DNA of 64,000 nt from Candidatus Galacturonatibacter soehngenii (GCF_008830185.1 NZ_WAGX01000005.1:1178001-1242000), one strand, 5' to 3'. Counted from the first letter of the stretch, positions 1 through 9,052 are shown. A program made the numbers and translations. Notes: generated by a model not told the origin, from the sequence alone.

Positions 1-237
1 TTCCATAATTTTTTTCTTATCATCTTTTTTATCCAGTACACACCCAACGTTCTTTCCCTGTGACATTCCAATCGTACAAGCGGTACAACCAGTACAATCT
101 AAGATATTGTAATCTCTTAAATTAATCATGGTCACATCTGCTCCTGATTCCTGACAGACCAAAAGAGCCTCTTTTAATAAAATCTCACTATTACTGTTTG
201 CACGCCCTGCGCTTATTCCCATTACTTTTACTGACAT
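1..237 (-). CDS. Iron-sulfur flavoprotein / NADPH-dependent FMN reductase family, partial (3' end outside window)
   Basis: The reverse complement reads from an ATG at 237 to the window edge (79 codons visible, no stop). It begins MSVKVMGISAGRANSNSE, an FMN-binding flavodoxin-like start, and carries a cysteine cluster CTGCTAC about residue 50 with a further Cys and a KKDD motif after it. That spacing is typical of the Fe-S flavoprotein (Isf-like) branch of the NADPH-dependent FMN reductase family. AAGGAG lies 8 nt before the ATG. It is a paralogue of the protein at 13458-14417, sharing the unusually long loop between the third and fourth cysteines. It is divergent from the PucR-type regulator at 466, which may control it. 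The family assignment is fairly secure; the substrate is unknown. Confidence 0.8.
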   Translation of the reverse strand, partial: MSVKVMGISAGRANSNSEILLKEALLVCQESGADVTMINLRDYNILDCTGCTACTIGMSQGKNVGCVLDKKDDKKKIME

Positions 238-376
238 ACCATTTTCTCCTTTTCTTTTTCCCTTAAATTTAGTACAATAGTCGAAAGAACAATTTATGAA
301 AAATGCACAAATAATTCTTTCATAAAAACCCAAATATAGCTTTTTTTCTGTATTGTTAAAATAATAACATTCGTAT

Positions 377-444
377 TGTAGGAAAGCATCCGTTAATCAT
401 CGTATCTTTTGTGATATTTATCATGTTTTTTCCTACATTTGTAG
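377..444. promoter_or_regulatory. Candidate operator repeats in divergent flavoprotein/PucR intergenic region
   Basis: Within the 228-bp divergent gap, TGTAGGAAA (377-385) is perfectly inverted as TTTCCTACA (429-437). The right copy runs into a small palindrome CTACA-TT-TGTAG (433-444) just upstream of the PucR ribosome binding site. This arrangement would suit autoregulation by the PucR-type protein, but no consensus is known for it. The rest of the gap is AT-rich with no clear sigma-A promoter. Confidence 0.3.
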
Positions 445-465
445 CATCGATAATAAGGAGACCTT

Positions 466-2001
466 ATGGCATATCTCGAACACATTATTCAAAGGCTTGA
501 AACAACCTTTCATATACAGGTACACGGAAACAGCACGCGCCATCTTCGTATTGAAAATGTCCAGTTTCTTGTAGCAGAAGATGAAAATTCGATTCATTTT
601 CAGCCTGAAACACTCTACATTGGAAATTATCAAGAATTTCATTCCACAAAACAAAATGGATGCATTTTACTTTTAAACAGTTGTATGGATAGCCAAGCTG
701 AAAATGGGCTTTATATTTATCAAGATCTCAATCCTTTTGCTGTCTGTAATTGTATTCAAGAGGAATTGTTTCAAAGTCATAAAGCTAATTTAAAAAAAGA
801 TGAAATGCTTCATGTCCTACAAGCTGGTTATGGATTACAAAGCCTTTTGGATACCGCTAGAACCTTTCTTAACAATCCAATTACTCTTTGCACGACAAGT
901 TTTTTCGTGCTTGCCTCTAGTCCTAAGCAATTTCAAGATGATAAATTTGACGTGTATAACAACAAATTTTATTTAGAAAACAACTTTATTCAAAATATGA
1001 AAGAGCAAAAAATATTGGATCACATTTTTGCTTCCTCCGCGCCAATCTATGCTACCTTTGAGGATTCAAAGAATATGGAATATTTATTTTGCAGTATCCA
1101 TATTAAGCACGCAGCTGTTGGATATCTTTGTCTTAGCTGCGCCATCCGTCCTTTTCGAAAGGAGGATTCCACCTTTTTGACAGAATTATCAAAAATGATT
1201 TCCATTGAGATGCAAAAAGATGACTTTTACACTGAAAAATCAGGGCTAAAATACGAATATTTTTTGACTGATTTGATGGAACAAAATATTACAAACCTTG
1301 ATTTTGCAACAAAGCGTCTGGCTCAACTTGGACATACCCTCTACCAATATTTTTGGGTGATTGGATTTTCATTTGACAGTCTTAGTGCCAGCTATATGAA
1401 TCCTAATTACTACATTGATCAGCTACTTGGTATTTTTAGAAATAGTATGGTGTTTTTTTATAAAGGTAACCTTATATTATTACTGTCAAGTAAGTATAGG
1501 AATCCATACGAGAAAGTTAATACACAAAAGCTCTCTCATTTTCTACAACTAAATCAAATGAATATTGCCCTTAGTTTTCGTTATGAAAATCTTTTGGATA
1601 CCCATGTTTATTACAAACAGGTATGCTTTTTACTAAAAAAGGATTGTTGTAACACAATATCTTTGTTTCGCAACTATGAAGATAATTATATGTTTCACCT
1701 ATTTGAAGGTGTGCAAAACACAATGAATCTAAAGAGTATCGTTCACCCTGATATTTATTTTTTACAAAAATACGACCAAGAAAACCACACGGAATATATT
1801 ACTACTTTACAAGCGTACTTTTTGAATAGCCGAAATGCTTTGAGTGCCTCCAATTATTTACATATACACAAAAGTACTTTTTTCTATCGAATAGGAAAAA
1901 TCAAAGACTTAACAGGGTTTGATTTAGAAAATGAAACCATATTGTTTGCATATGAGTTTTCGTTTTACTTGCTTTCTTACCTTAAGAATACCAATGAATA
2001 A
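466..2001 (+). CDS. PucR-family transcriptional regulator
   Basis: This 511-residue protein ends in the PucR-type helix-turn-helix (residues about 465-507, containing YLHIHKSTFFYRIGKI), the part that defines the PucR/CdaR activator family. The middle (about 130-240) looks like a GAF-type ligand-sensing region, and 260-400 resembles the GGDEF-like CdaR region. The N-terminus is unassigned. ATG at 466 is preceded by TAAGGAG with good spacing. It is 24 bp ahead of a LysR-type gene on the same strand, so the two are probably co-transcribed. A paralogue is at 9206-10744. PucR proteins usually activate a nearby catabolic operon; likely targets are the divergent flavoprotein gene or the 9015-3000 operon. 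The effector is unknown. Confidence 0.85.
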   Translation: MAYLEHIIQRLETTFHIQVHGNSTRHLRIENVQFLVAEDENSIHFQPETLYIGNYQEFHSTKQNGCILLLNSCMDSQAENGLYIYQDLNPFAVCNCIQEELFQSHKANLKKDEMLHVLQAGYGLQSLLDTARTFLNNPITLCTTSFFVLASSPKQFQDDKFDVYNNKFYLENNFIQNMKEQKILDHIFASSAPIYATFEDSKNMEYLFCSIHIKHAAVGYLCLSCAIRPFRKEDSTFLTELSKMISIEMQKDDFYTEKSGLKYEYFLTDLMEQNITNLDFATKRLAQLGHTLYQYFWVIGFSFDSLSASYMNPNYYIDQLLGIFRNSMVFFYKGNLILLLSSKYRNPYEKVNTQKLSHFLQLNQMNIALSFRYENLLDTHVYYKQVCFLLKKDCCNTISLFRNYEDNYMFHLFEGVQNTMNLKSIVHPDIYFLQKYDQENHTEYITTLQAYFLNSRNALSASNYLHIHKSTFFYRIGKIKDLTGFDLENETILFAYEFSFYLLSYLKNTNE

Positions 2002-2025
2002 TAACTCTCTTAGAAAGGAGATTAT

Positions 2026-2940
2026 ATGTATCGAATTACATTTCAACAAATACATTATTTTCTTGCAATTGCAAAAACATTGAATTTTACTGCCGCTTCC
2101 AAAACATTATACATATCACAGCCAGCTTTAAGTAAGCAAATTATTGTGTTAGAAAACGAGCTTGGGTTTCCTTTATTAAAGCGAAACAAAAGAAATGTCG
2201 AACTGACTTTAGAGGGCGAGTCGTTGTATCGAGATTGGTCTACGCTTGAAAATATGATGAGATCCTCTATCTATAATGCGAAGCTATTAAAACGAAAAAC
2301 GGTAGGGAAATTATCCATTGGCTGTACCGATACGTTTTCACTCGACGAAACGTTATCACAGCTTATCTATAACTATCAAAATAACTATCCTAATATTGAT
2401 ATCGATTTAGGAAGCTACGGATTTCGTACATTAAGAGAACGTTTTAATAACAATGATTTGGATGTCGTGTTCGTGCCAGAATTTGAAATGGAACATTATA
2501 AAGATGTAAATCGACTCCCCTTTCAAAAGGTAGAACTTTGTATTGCAATATCCGTTTCGAATCCGCTAAGCAATAAAAAACATCTTGCAATCGAAGATTT
2601 AAAGGACCAACCCCTAATCACGATTTCTCCAAAGGAGTCTTTAACTGGAGTGAATAAGATAAAAGATTATTGTAGAAGCTATGGTTTTGAGGCAAACATT
2701 GTGAAGTATGTTTCGAATTTAAATTCTCTTCTTTTGGGAGTAAAAAACGGTATCGGTATCACTATTTGTGACAATAAAATAAAAGATGATAAAATAAAAA
2801 CCTATAATTTAGAACACCAGCCAAATGATTCAAATATTTATGTATTATGGAAATCTTCTGTGGAACATGCAGAATTAGAGTTATTTTTAAATGAAATGAA
2901 AGATATGCTAGAAATAGTGGAGGATGGATTTTGTATTTAA
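2026..2940 (+). CDS. LysR-family transcriptional regulator
   Basis: This 304-residue protein has the classic LysR N-terminal winged helix-turn-helix: LNFTAASKTLYISQPALSKQI at about residues 19-39, then LTLEGE. A LysR substrate-binding (periplasmic-binding-protein-like) effector domain spans about 92-295. AAAGGAG sits 5 nt before the ATG. It follows the PucR gene by 24 bp and ends at a strong terminator, converging on the OFA transporter gene. The presence of both a LysR and PucR regulators around one operon suggests multi-input control of the acyl-metabolism genes. The effector cannot be inferred. Confidence 0.9.
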   Translation: MYRITFQQIHYFLAIAKTLNFTAASKTLYISQPALSKQIIVLENELGFPLLKRNKRNVELTLEGESLYRDWSTLENMMRSSIYNAKLLKRKTVGKLSIGCTDTFSLDETLSQLIYNYQNNYPNIDIDLGSYGFRTLRERFNNNDLDVVFVPEFEMEHYKDVNRLPFQKVELCIAISVSNPLSNKKHLAIEDLKDQPLITISPKESLTGVNKIKDYCRSYGFEANIVKYVSNLNSLLLGVKNGIGITICDNKIKDDKIKTYNLEHQPNDSNIYVLWKSSVEHAELELFLNEMKDMLEIVEDGFCI

Positions 2941-2945
2941 GTATC

Positions 2946-2981
2946 ATAGAGTGTGAGTCATACCCACACTCTATTTTTTTA
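2946..2981 (+). terminator. Rho-independent terminator between converging genes
   Basis: A perfect 10-bp stem, ATAGAGTGTG (2946-2955) with CACACTCTAT (2965-2974), is followed by a run of Ts. It ends the PucR-LysR transcript. It may also serve the opposing OFA gene ending at 3000. Confidence 0.85.
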
Positions 2982-2999
2982 ACTTTTATAATGCTATTA

Positions 3000-4277
3000 T
3001 TATGTATTCTTTATTCTTTGATAACGATGTTGTGCGGTGTCTTTTTTTACCATATTGCGATACAATACGCTAATTAGTAAACCTGCTATGGATAACGCTC
3101 CTGCTGCTAAAAAAGATTGTTTGTAACTTTGATTCATCACGTATAATTTGCCCATAGTCATTGGACCAAAGATTCCCGCCAATGCAAAGCCAATAAACAT
3201 GTAGCCATAATTTACACTGTTATATTTTGCTCCAAATTGATCGGCTGTAAATCCTGGAAATATTCCCATAAAGGAACCAAAACAAATACCAATGATTGCG
3301 ATTGCAACATAAAATAAAACAATGTTTCCTTCTCCCGCTAATAACAAGCAAATAAAACCAAAAAAGGATAAGACAAATGATAACGTAAGCGTATTAATGC
3401 GACCGATTTTATCCGAAAGATATCCAGCCCCTACACGACCTCCTGCATTAAATAACGCTAATATCGAAATGGCGGTGGTTGCGGCAGATGCTGACAAGCC
3501 AATCATGTTTTGTGCAATTGGGGAAACCTGAGAAATACACATCAATCCCCCAAATGCACCACATACCAGCATTAGAATCATGCAATAAAAAACTGGACTT
3601 TTTAACATCTCTTTCCAGTCCTTATCCATTTGTTTTTGTATTTCCTTCTTATCATTAATCTGCATATCATGAGGTATATAATTTTCTGGGCATTTCTCAA
3701 TAAAAAATGAGCCTATACTGATAAGAACCAAAAATACAATTCCAAGAATAAAAAATGCATTCGTAACCCCCTGTGATTCAATTAACTGATTCGCTATTGG
3801 GGGTACCATCACCGAACTAAGTCCATAGGTAGCCGTTGTCAATCCACCTATTAGACCTCGCTTATCAGGAAAGAACTTGACTGAGTTTGTAATGGTACAG
3901 CCATACACCATTCCCATTCCAAGTCCGTCTAAAATTCCATAGCTAAATACCAAGTAAGTGACACTATTTGCAAAGGCTGATAATATCATTCCTCCTCCAA
4001 ACAACAATCCACCGATTAGCACTACTACTTTTGTACCTAAACGCTCATTTAGCCAACCACCTGAAATCATGGTTATTGGCCCTACCGCGTTTGCTACTGT
4101 AAATACAATTGCCATACTTGCACTTGTTAAGGCTTGACCATTTGTTTGATTTAAGTATTCTGCCATTGGATTAGCAAATACACTCCATGCATATAAAGAG
4201 CCAATGCATAGATTAATCAAACAGCTAAAGCACAATACCAACCATCTTGTTATGTTTAGATTTTTTTCTCGTGGCAT
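3000..4277 (-). CDS. OFA-family MFS transporter (oxalate/formate antiporter type)
   Basis: This 425-residue protein has 12 predicted membrane segments. Its N-terminal region (NITRWLVLCFSCLINLCIG, then SLYAWSVF and a following NP) is characteristic of the OFA (oxalate:formate antiporter/OxlT-like) branch of the major facilitator superfamily, which exchanges small mono- or dicarboxylates. A G-rich GILDGLGMGMVYGC segment and a cytosolic loop (about 200-225) separate the two halves. It is the last gene of the operon starting at 9015, one base after the DUF1097-like gene. Next to butyrate kinase it probably imports or exchanges the carboxylate processed here. The substrate is not predictable from sequence alone. 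Confidence 0.88.
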   Translation of the reverse strand: MPREKNLNITRWLVLCFSCLINLCIGSLYAWSVFANPMAEYLNQTNGQALTSASMAIVFTVANAVGPITMISGGWLNERLGTKVVVLIGGLLFGGGMILSAFANSVTYLVFSYGILDGLGMGMVYGCTITNSVKFFPDKRGLIGGLTTATYGLSSVMVPPIANQLIESQGVTNAFFILGIVFLVLISIGSFFIEKCPENYIPHDMQINDKKEIQKQMDKDWKEMLKSPVFYCMILMLVCGAFGGLMCISQVSPIAQNMIGLSASAATTAISILALFNAGGRVGAGYLSDKIGRINTLTLSFVLSFFGFICLLLAGEGNIVLFYVAIAIIGICFGSFMGIFPGFTADQFGAKYNSVNYGYMFIGFALAGIFGPMTMGKLYVMNQSYKQSFLAAGALSIAGLLISVLYRNMVKKDTAQHRYQRIKNT

Positions 4278-4278
4278 T

Positions 4279-4821
4279 TCATGTCCTCTTTCTCTTTTTA
4301 TCGTTATCTATTTCTAAAAGTTGACTGGCTACCACTTTTTGAAATTTGTCAACTCCTGCTCCAACATACCACACCCCAACTATCATTGCTCCTGCTATTT
4401 CAAAGGGAAGACTACCAATCGTTTGTATTCCAATGGGAGCCATAATGGTTAGTCCGATTGCCCATCCACAAAGCCATGCTGGAAGAAAAATATACTTTGG
4501 TACAAGACTTGCAAGGATTACAGCCAATCCTCCAAGGATAAATAATGTAATAAATAATTCAACGTCTGGATTCAGATTGATACAATCCATCAAAAATAAT
4601 GCGATAACAGCCCATAGATCACCTAATAAAAATCCAATGGAAATAGAAAGTCCATCTCTTACTTTATTGCCGTTTGCAACATACACACCTGCGCAAATTA
4701 AGGCAACTGCACCTGTGGTAATTCCCATATACGGTGATACTACCGCCCAAATTGGTGGAAGAAGCGCAATTCCAAATGCCAGTGATAGCACATTAATCCA
4801 TTTTTCCTTATTTAGACTCAT
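4279..4821 (-). CDS. Small integral membrane protein, DUF1097-like
   Basis: This 180-residue protein has about five hydrophobic helices and repeated small-residue patterns (GITTGAVALICAGVY; GFLLGDLWAVIALFL). It resembles the DUF1097/YcdZ family of inner-membrane proteins of unknown function. Its ATG at 4821 overlaps the end of butyrate kinase by 14 nt and has AGGAGG upstream, so translation is probably coupled. The OFA transporter starts one base after its stop, suggesting a shared membrane role. The family call is from pattern recognition only. Confidence 0.75.
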   Translation of the reverse strand: MSLNKEKWINVLSLAFGIALLPPIWAVVSPYMGITTGAVALICAGVYVANGNKVRDGLSISIGFLLGDLWAVIALFLMDCINLNPDVELFITLFILGGLAVILASLVPKYIFLPAWLCGWAIGLTIMAPIGIQTIGSLPFEIAGAMIVGVWYVGAGVDKFQKVVASQLLEIDNDKKRKRT

Positions 4822-5932
4822 AATTTCCTCCTAAAAATCCTTGAAACACAGGAATTCCAGTATATTTCTTTGCCTTCTCCATTCCCTCCATGACTCGTAT
4901 TGCACCACTTACCATTGCCTCCATCTCAAATTCACCAGGATATGCTGTAATAGCAGCAATAAATTCACAGCCTTTTGTAATCATCTCTACCAAGGCTTTA
5001 TTATAAACCATGCCACCTCCAAGTAAGATACCATCTACTTTGCCTTGCAGTACGCATGCCATGGAACCAATTGTTTTTATAATCTGGTATATCATAGCTT
5101 CCCATATCAATTTTGCATAAGGCTCTCCTGCCTTGGCTCTTTTGCTAATCTCTAATGCATCCGAAGTACCTAAATGATCAACAAGTCCCCCATTTTTTGT
5201 GCATTTTGCAAGCATTTCTTTTTCCGAATATTTACCTGAATAGCATAGACGTATCAAAGGAGCCGCAGGAATAGCCCCTGCTCTGGTAGGCGCCATTGGT
5301 CCTTCTCCTTCCACGATGTCAATCCCATCAATCATTCTTCCCTTTTTGTGTGCTGCAACAGAAATACCGCCTCCAATATGACATATGATAAAGTTACATT
5401 CTTCATATGTCTTTCCTATGCTCTTAGCATGGCGAATTGCCGTCTCTTTTTGATTTAAAGAGTGAAGATGGCTCGCTCTGGTGATTTCTTTGATTCCTGT
5501 TACTCTTGCAATTTCTTCATACTCGTCAACGTCTGGTGGATTTACTACGAAGCATTTTCCACCGTATTCTTTCTTAAATTCATGTGCAAGCTGGCTACCC
5601 AACTGCGCTGGATGTGCAACATTATTTGCTCCTATCTTCGCATGCTCTAACAGTAATTCATCTACTTCATAGGTTCCGCCCTCTAAAGGCAGCAATCCGC
5701 CTCCTCTGCCGACAAAAGCATCCACACCCTCTAAGCGGATGCTATTTTCCTTTAATAGGTTTAAGATAGTGTCTTTTCGGTATGGCAGTTGCTCAGAAAT
5801 CGTTTGAAACTGTGCCAGACGACTTGCATCATGAGAGACGTTGGCGGTATAAACTACATTTTCATTTTCAAATAATGAAATCTTGGTTGAAGTTGATCCA
5901 GGATTGATTGCAAAAACTTTATATACCTTCAT
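4808..5932 (-). CDS. buk: Butyrate kinase
   Basis: This 374-residue ASKHA-superfamily acyl kinase reversibly converts acyl phosphate and ADP to carboxylate and ATP. It shows the family N-terminus FAINPGSTSTKISLF, the GRGGGL motif, NPPDVDEYEEIARVTG, the central CHIGGGISVAAHKKG and the C-terminal LLGGGM. These favour butyrate kinase over acetate kinase. ATG at 5932 is chosen because AAGGAGG lies 8 nt upstream; an in-frame start at 5971 has no such site. It overlaps the phosphotransacylase by 14 nt. With that enzyme it forms a substrate-level phosphorylation pair; branched or other short acyl groups are possible substrates. Confidence 0.93.
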   Translation of the reverse strand: MKVYKVFAINPGSTSTKISLFENENVVYTANVSHDASRLAQFQTISEQLPYRKDTILNLLKENSIRLEGVDAFVGRGGGLLPLEGGTYEVDELLLEHAKIGANNVAHPAQLGSQLAHEFKKEYGGKCFVVNPPDVDEYEEIARVTGIKEITRASHLHSLNQKETAIRHAKSIGKTYEECNFIICHIGGGISVAAHKKGRMIDGIDIVEGEGPMAPTRAGAIPAAPLIRLCYSGKYSEKEMLAKCTKNGGLVDHLGTSDALEISKRAKAGEPYAKLIWEAMIYQIIKTIGSMACVLQGKVDGILLGGGMVYNKALVEMITKGCEFIAAITAYPGEFEMEAMVSGAIRVMEGMEKAKKYTGIPVFQGFLGGNYESK

Positions 5933-6932
5933 TTGATTTACCTCCTTGTGCACGAACAGCAGATATTGCAATATTTCCCACTAATTCGGATACTGGTGCA
6001 CTACGAGAGCAATCGCAAACCACTTTTTTAAATCCTTGCAAAACAGGCCCATAAGCATCGGCATGTGCAAACTGCTGTAATAGCTTTACTCCAATATTTC
6101 CCACATTCAAATCTGGCCAGATGATGATATTTGCCTTTCCTGCCACACCACTTTCTCTTGTTACCTTTTTAGCTGCTACCATAGGGCAAATCGCTGCATC
6201 TAGCTGGAATTCTCCATCAATCTTTAGGTCAGGTCTTAACTGATTGGCGATTTCTTTTGCATTTCTTACCTTGTCAATTAGTTCATGCTCTGCACTTCCA
6301 GTCGTTGAAAAAGATACCAAAGCACAACGAGGCTCCCATCCTAACAAAGTACTTGTCGTATCACAAGCAGATATGGCAATCCCTGCTAAGTCTTGTGCCG
6401 ATGGATTGGCACAAACTGCACTATCACCAATGACTAACAGTTCTCCCTCACTGCCTTTATAACCTGGAATATTCGCAATACCAACACTCGATACCGTAGT
6501 TACGCCTTCTTGTAATCCAACCACCATTTGTCCCGCCATAATAACATCACCTGTTGTATGTGACAGCCCTGCAAACGTAGCGTCTACTTGATCAATTGCT
6601 TCTAACATAAGAGCAACATATAAAGAATCTTTTGCCTTTCTTTTCATAGACTTTTCACTGTAAATTGGATTTTTAAGTACATACTCTTTAATTAATTCCT
6701 CTACTTTATCCTCCTCTTCACAGTTCCATATCAAAAGCCCTGAAATATCAATATTGTATTTACTTGCACTTTCCAAAATAGTACTCTTAGCACCAACAAG
6801 CAACGGTTTACAAATTCCCTTTTCCATTGCTTCTTTAGCAGCTAGCAATATTTTTTCTTCTTCTATTTCAGAAAAAGCAACCGTTACTTGTCTACTTCTT
6901 GCTTTTTCATAAATGTAATCCATAATATTCAT
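5919..6932 (-). CDS. Phosphate acyltransferase (phosphotransacetylase/phosphotransbutyrylase family)
   Basis: This 337-residue PTA_PTB-fold enzyme exchanges the CoA of an acyl-CoA for phosphate. The C-terminal half carries hallmarks of phosphate acetyltransferase: ELRPDLKIDGEFQLDAA-like block about 232-247 (here QLRPDLKIDGEFQLDAA), KANIIIWPDLNVGNIG and the terminal block CSRSAPVSELVGNIAI. Pairing with butyrate kinase suggests it acts on butyryl or another short acyl-CoA, although its sequence looks more Pta-like than Ptb-like. The ATG at 6932 has a weak GTAGG site. A terminator-like hairpin lies only about 20 nt upstream. Its acyl specificity is open. Confidence 0.85.
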   Translation of the reverse strand: MNIMDYIYEKARSRQVTVAFSEIEEEKILLAAKEAMEKGICKPLLVGAKSTILESASKYNIDISGLLIWNCEEEDKVEELIKEYVLKNPIYSEKSMKRKAKDSLYVALMLEAIDQVDATFAGLSHTTGDVIMAGQMVVGLQEGVTTVSSVGIANIPGYKGSEGELLVIGDSAVCANPSAQDLAGIAISACDTTSTLLGWEPRCALVSFSTTGSAEHELIDKVRNAKEIANQLRPDLKIDGEFQLDAAICPMVAAKKVTRESGVAGKANIIIWPDLNVGNIGVKLLQQFAHADAYGPVLQGFKKVVCDCSRSAPVSELVGNIAISAVRAQGGKSNEGI

Positions 6933-6954
6933 GATGCAACCTACTTTCCTTTTT

Positions 6955-6986
6955 TAAAAAGGGCCATTGCTTTTGCAACAGCCCTT
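6955..6986 (-). terminator. Terminator-like hairpin between hydrolase and phosphotransacylase genes
   Basis: On the minus strand AAGGGC pairs with GCCCTT (6981-6986 with 6959-6964) plus an inner TTGC/GCAA stem, followed by a T run (6956-6960). It sits 18 nt downstream of the hydrolase stop and about 20 nt before the next start, so it likely attenuates expression within the operon. Confidence 0.7.
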
Positions 6987-7003
6987 CCACTTTTTGTCTG
7001 TGT

Positions 7004-8752
7004 TTAACGGTATATATAATCTCCAGCCTGATACTTTGGTGGAATTACTGGTATTTGGAGGAAGGATTCATATTCTCCTCCTGTGTGGATGATATGATTT
7101 CCTTTGTTGTCTGTCTCCCATGATAATGGTTCAAACCATCCCTCACGAATATATCTTCCCGCAATCTGTATTCTTATTTTTTGTCCTTTGTGCCAAATTT
7201 TACTGGAAGGTACAATTGCTATTTGTACTGGTACAATTTCACCCTTACTTAGTTTTTCTTCCTTTTTGTGTGATTGAACAGGCTCAAAATCTGTTGATAG
7301 CTTTTCATCTAACTCCCTGTGAGAAACTCTCATTTTTCCCCATGTACCAGGATGAGGTTCCCCTAATATGTATGTTGGCAACCAGTTTCCATTTTCATCT
7401 GTTTTTTGTATGTTTACAAATAAATCCATATCATCATGTCCATCTGCTTCTACATACAAACAAAGCTTCATATAACCTGTGATTTCTGTATCTTCATCAA
7501 ATTGCATATCAAAAGTTACTTCCCCTTCGTTGGCATCATAGCTCACCTTTGAATGGTCTTTGACTGGTGTATATTGCATGGTCTTATTTTTTGCATCCAG
7601 ATAAAGCTTTTTGTACTGTGTCCTAGCTAAAGGAAATTCTTTTTCAGGACGGTTTGTCTGGTAATCACAATCAAATGCATCCATTACTTCAATGCGATAC
7701 CTTGGAGTCATTTCCCAGCCATTATTGATATTTCTAAGATAACGGTCAAAAAATCGTTTCAAATCCTCGATGTTATTTGGGTTATACATATCTGGCCATT
7801 CCTGTTCTCTATGCGCTCTCATCCATTTTCTAGTAGAACGAATTTTTCGAAATGCATTAAAAGAACCTCTTAAATGAAAGTGGCTATAAGAAGCACATGC
7901 ATAGGTTGGCACTTTAATCTTTTTAAAGTCTGGTATTTTATCTTCCCAGTATGCATTCATCAAAGGGTATTTTCTCCCCATTGCAACCTGATCGTCAATT
8001 TTATTTGGTCCAGTCAAAGAAGCTACAATAAATTCATTGAAGGTTAAGGCTGGAATACCTCCTTCATATATTGATTCACGATAGATATCTGTCGTTGCTT
8101 CCCATGGTGCAATACAAGCTAAGTGAGGAGGCTGCTGTGCGGCAATACGAAATTGTGTCATTGCAACACAAGAATTACCTCCCATACCCACTCTTCCGTT
8201 GCACCAGTGCTGGGTTGCTACCCATTCAATGAAATCATATCCATCTTTTGCATCCTGTGTACCAAACATATTAATATCACCTTCGGAATGCCCTGTTCCT
8301 CTTGGGTCTACATTGGCAATTGCATATCCATGACGACACCAATAGCCTGGATCTGGCGATTCGAATTTAGACATGGTGGAAATGGTTCCTGGTGGTACTC
8401 CCATTACCTGCCACTCACTCATACCATCTCCTGGACGCTTTCCATAATAGCTCCAAGATACGATACAAGGAATATTTGTTTCTTTTTCTGGACGATAAAT
8501 ATCTACATAGATTTTTGTTCCATCTCTTAAGACAACAGGAACATCTTGTTCACATAAAATACCATCTTCATTGACATAAGTTCGCTGGTTAAACTTGGCA
8601 CAAAATCCATGAGCGGTTGCTGCAATTCCTTCAAGCTTTGATAAATCAAGCCCTTCCTCTGGATCTACTGGAACTCTGGCTTGGCGATAAAGTGTTTCAA
8701 TTTCTTCATTTTGAAACACTTCTTTTTTCGTAAATAACTCTGGTTGTTTCAT
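7004..8752 (-). CDS. CocE/NonD-family serine hydrolase (peptidase S15-like)
   Basis: This 582-residue protein is an alpha/beta hydrolase of the cocaine esterase / X-Pro dipeptidyl-peptidase group. The N-terminal catalytic domain contains VPVVLRDGTKIYVDIYRP (about 71-88), the DPRGTGHSEGD motif (149-159) and a nucleophile elbow GGNSCVA with Ser about 194. The C-terminal part (about 340-575) is the jelly-roll of this group. AAGGAG precedes the ATG at 8752. Members cleave esters, amides or dipeptides. There is no signal peptide, so it is cytoplasmic. It lies between an acyl-carrier-like gene and the phosphotransacylase, so it may release or transfer an acyl group. The substrate is unknown. Confidence 0.85.
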   Translation of the reverse strand: MKQPELFTKKEVFQNEEIETLYRQARVPVDPEEGLDLSKLEGIAATAHGFCAKFNQRTYVNEDGILCEQDVPVVLRDGTKIYVDIYRPEKETNIPCIVSWSYYGKRPGDGMSEWQVMGVPPGTISTMSKFESPDPGYWCRHGYAIANVDPRGTGHSEGDINMFGTQDAKDGYDFIEWVATQHWCNGRVGMGGNSCVAMTQFRIAAQQPPHLACIAPWEATTDIYRESIYEGGIPALTFNEFIVASLTGPNKIDDQVAMGRKYPLMNAYWEDKIPDFKKIKVPTYACASYSHFHLRGSFNAFRKIRSTRKWMRAHREQEWPDMYNPNNIEDLKRFFDRYLRNINNGWEMTPRYRIEVMDAFDCDYQTNRPEKEFPLARTQYKKLYLDAKNKTMQYTPVKDHSKVSYDANEGEVTFDMQFDEDTEITGYMKLCLYVEADGHDDMDLFVNIQKTDENGNWLPTYILGEPHPGTWGKMRVSHRELDEKLSTDFEPVQSHKKEEKLSKGEIVPVQIAIVPSSKIWHKGQKIRIQIAGRYIREGWFEPLSWETDNKGNHIIHTGGEYESFLQIPVIPPKYQAGDYIYR

Positions 8753-8775
8753 TTGCCTTTCTCCTTCTTTTTTAT

Positions 8776-9015
8776 TTAGCCCTCTACAAGCTCTACGATA
8801 TAATCAGCCGCTGCTGCTATGGTCACTTTTCTTTTAAAATCCATAAACGGAATCTCCACATCAAATTCATCCTCTAGCGCAGTTGTAAGCTGAGAATAAT
8901 TTACCGATTTCATTTTTAGTTCTTCAAATGTAGTTTCTTCTTTGTATTCTCCTGCTCCTAAAATCACAGTTAATCTTTCCTTAATCATTTCTATTGCTTC
9001 TTCTCTTAATTCCAT
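8776..9015 (-). CDS. Acyl carrier protein-like protein
   Basis: This 79-residue, acidic, helical protein aligns along its length with acyl/peptidyl carrier proteins, including the helix-III region ALEDEFDVEIPF. The expected phosphopantetheine serine is present (Ser37), but the usual DSL motif reads KSV. AGGAG precedes the ATG by 5 nt. It is the first gene of the operon, 23 bp ahead of the CocE-type hydrolase, and no fatty-acid or polyketide genes are near. A dedicated carrier for an acyl group processed by the hydrolase is plausible but unproven. Whether it is modified by a phosphopantetheinyl transferase is unclear given the altered motif. Confidence 0.75.
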   Translation of the reverse strand: MELREEAIEMIKERLTVILGAGEYKEETTFEELKMKSVNYSQLTTALEDEFDVEIPFMDFKRKVTIAAAADYIVELVEG

Positions 9016-9052
9016 GATTACTCCTATCCGCCTTTTGGCTTACTATTTTTTC

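Noticed and set aside
4346-4834. 162-codon plus-strand frame opposite the DUF1097-like gene
   Set aside because: It is antisense to a membrane-protein gene with good translational coupling; the proline/isoleucine-rich product shows no motif.
7120-7482. 120-codon plus-strand frame inside the hydrolase gene
   Set aside because: It is antisense to a gene with conserved catalytic motifs and has a hydrophobic, low-complexity product typical of shadow frames.
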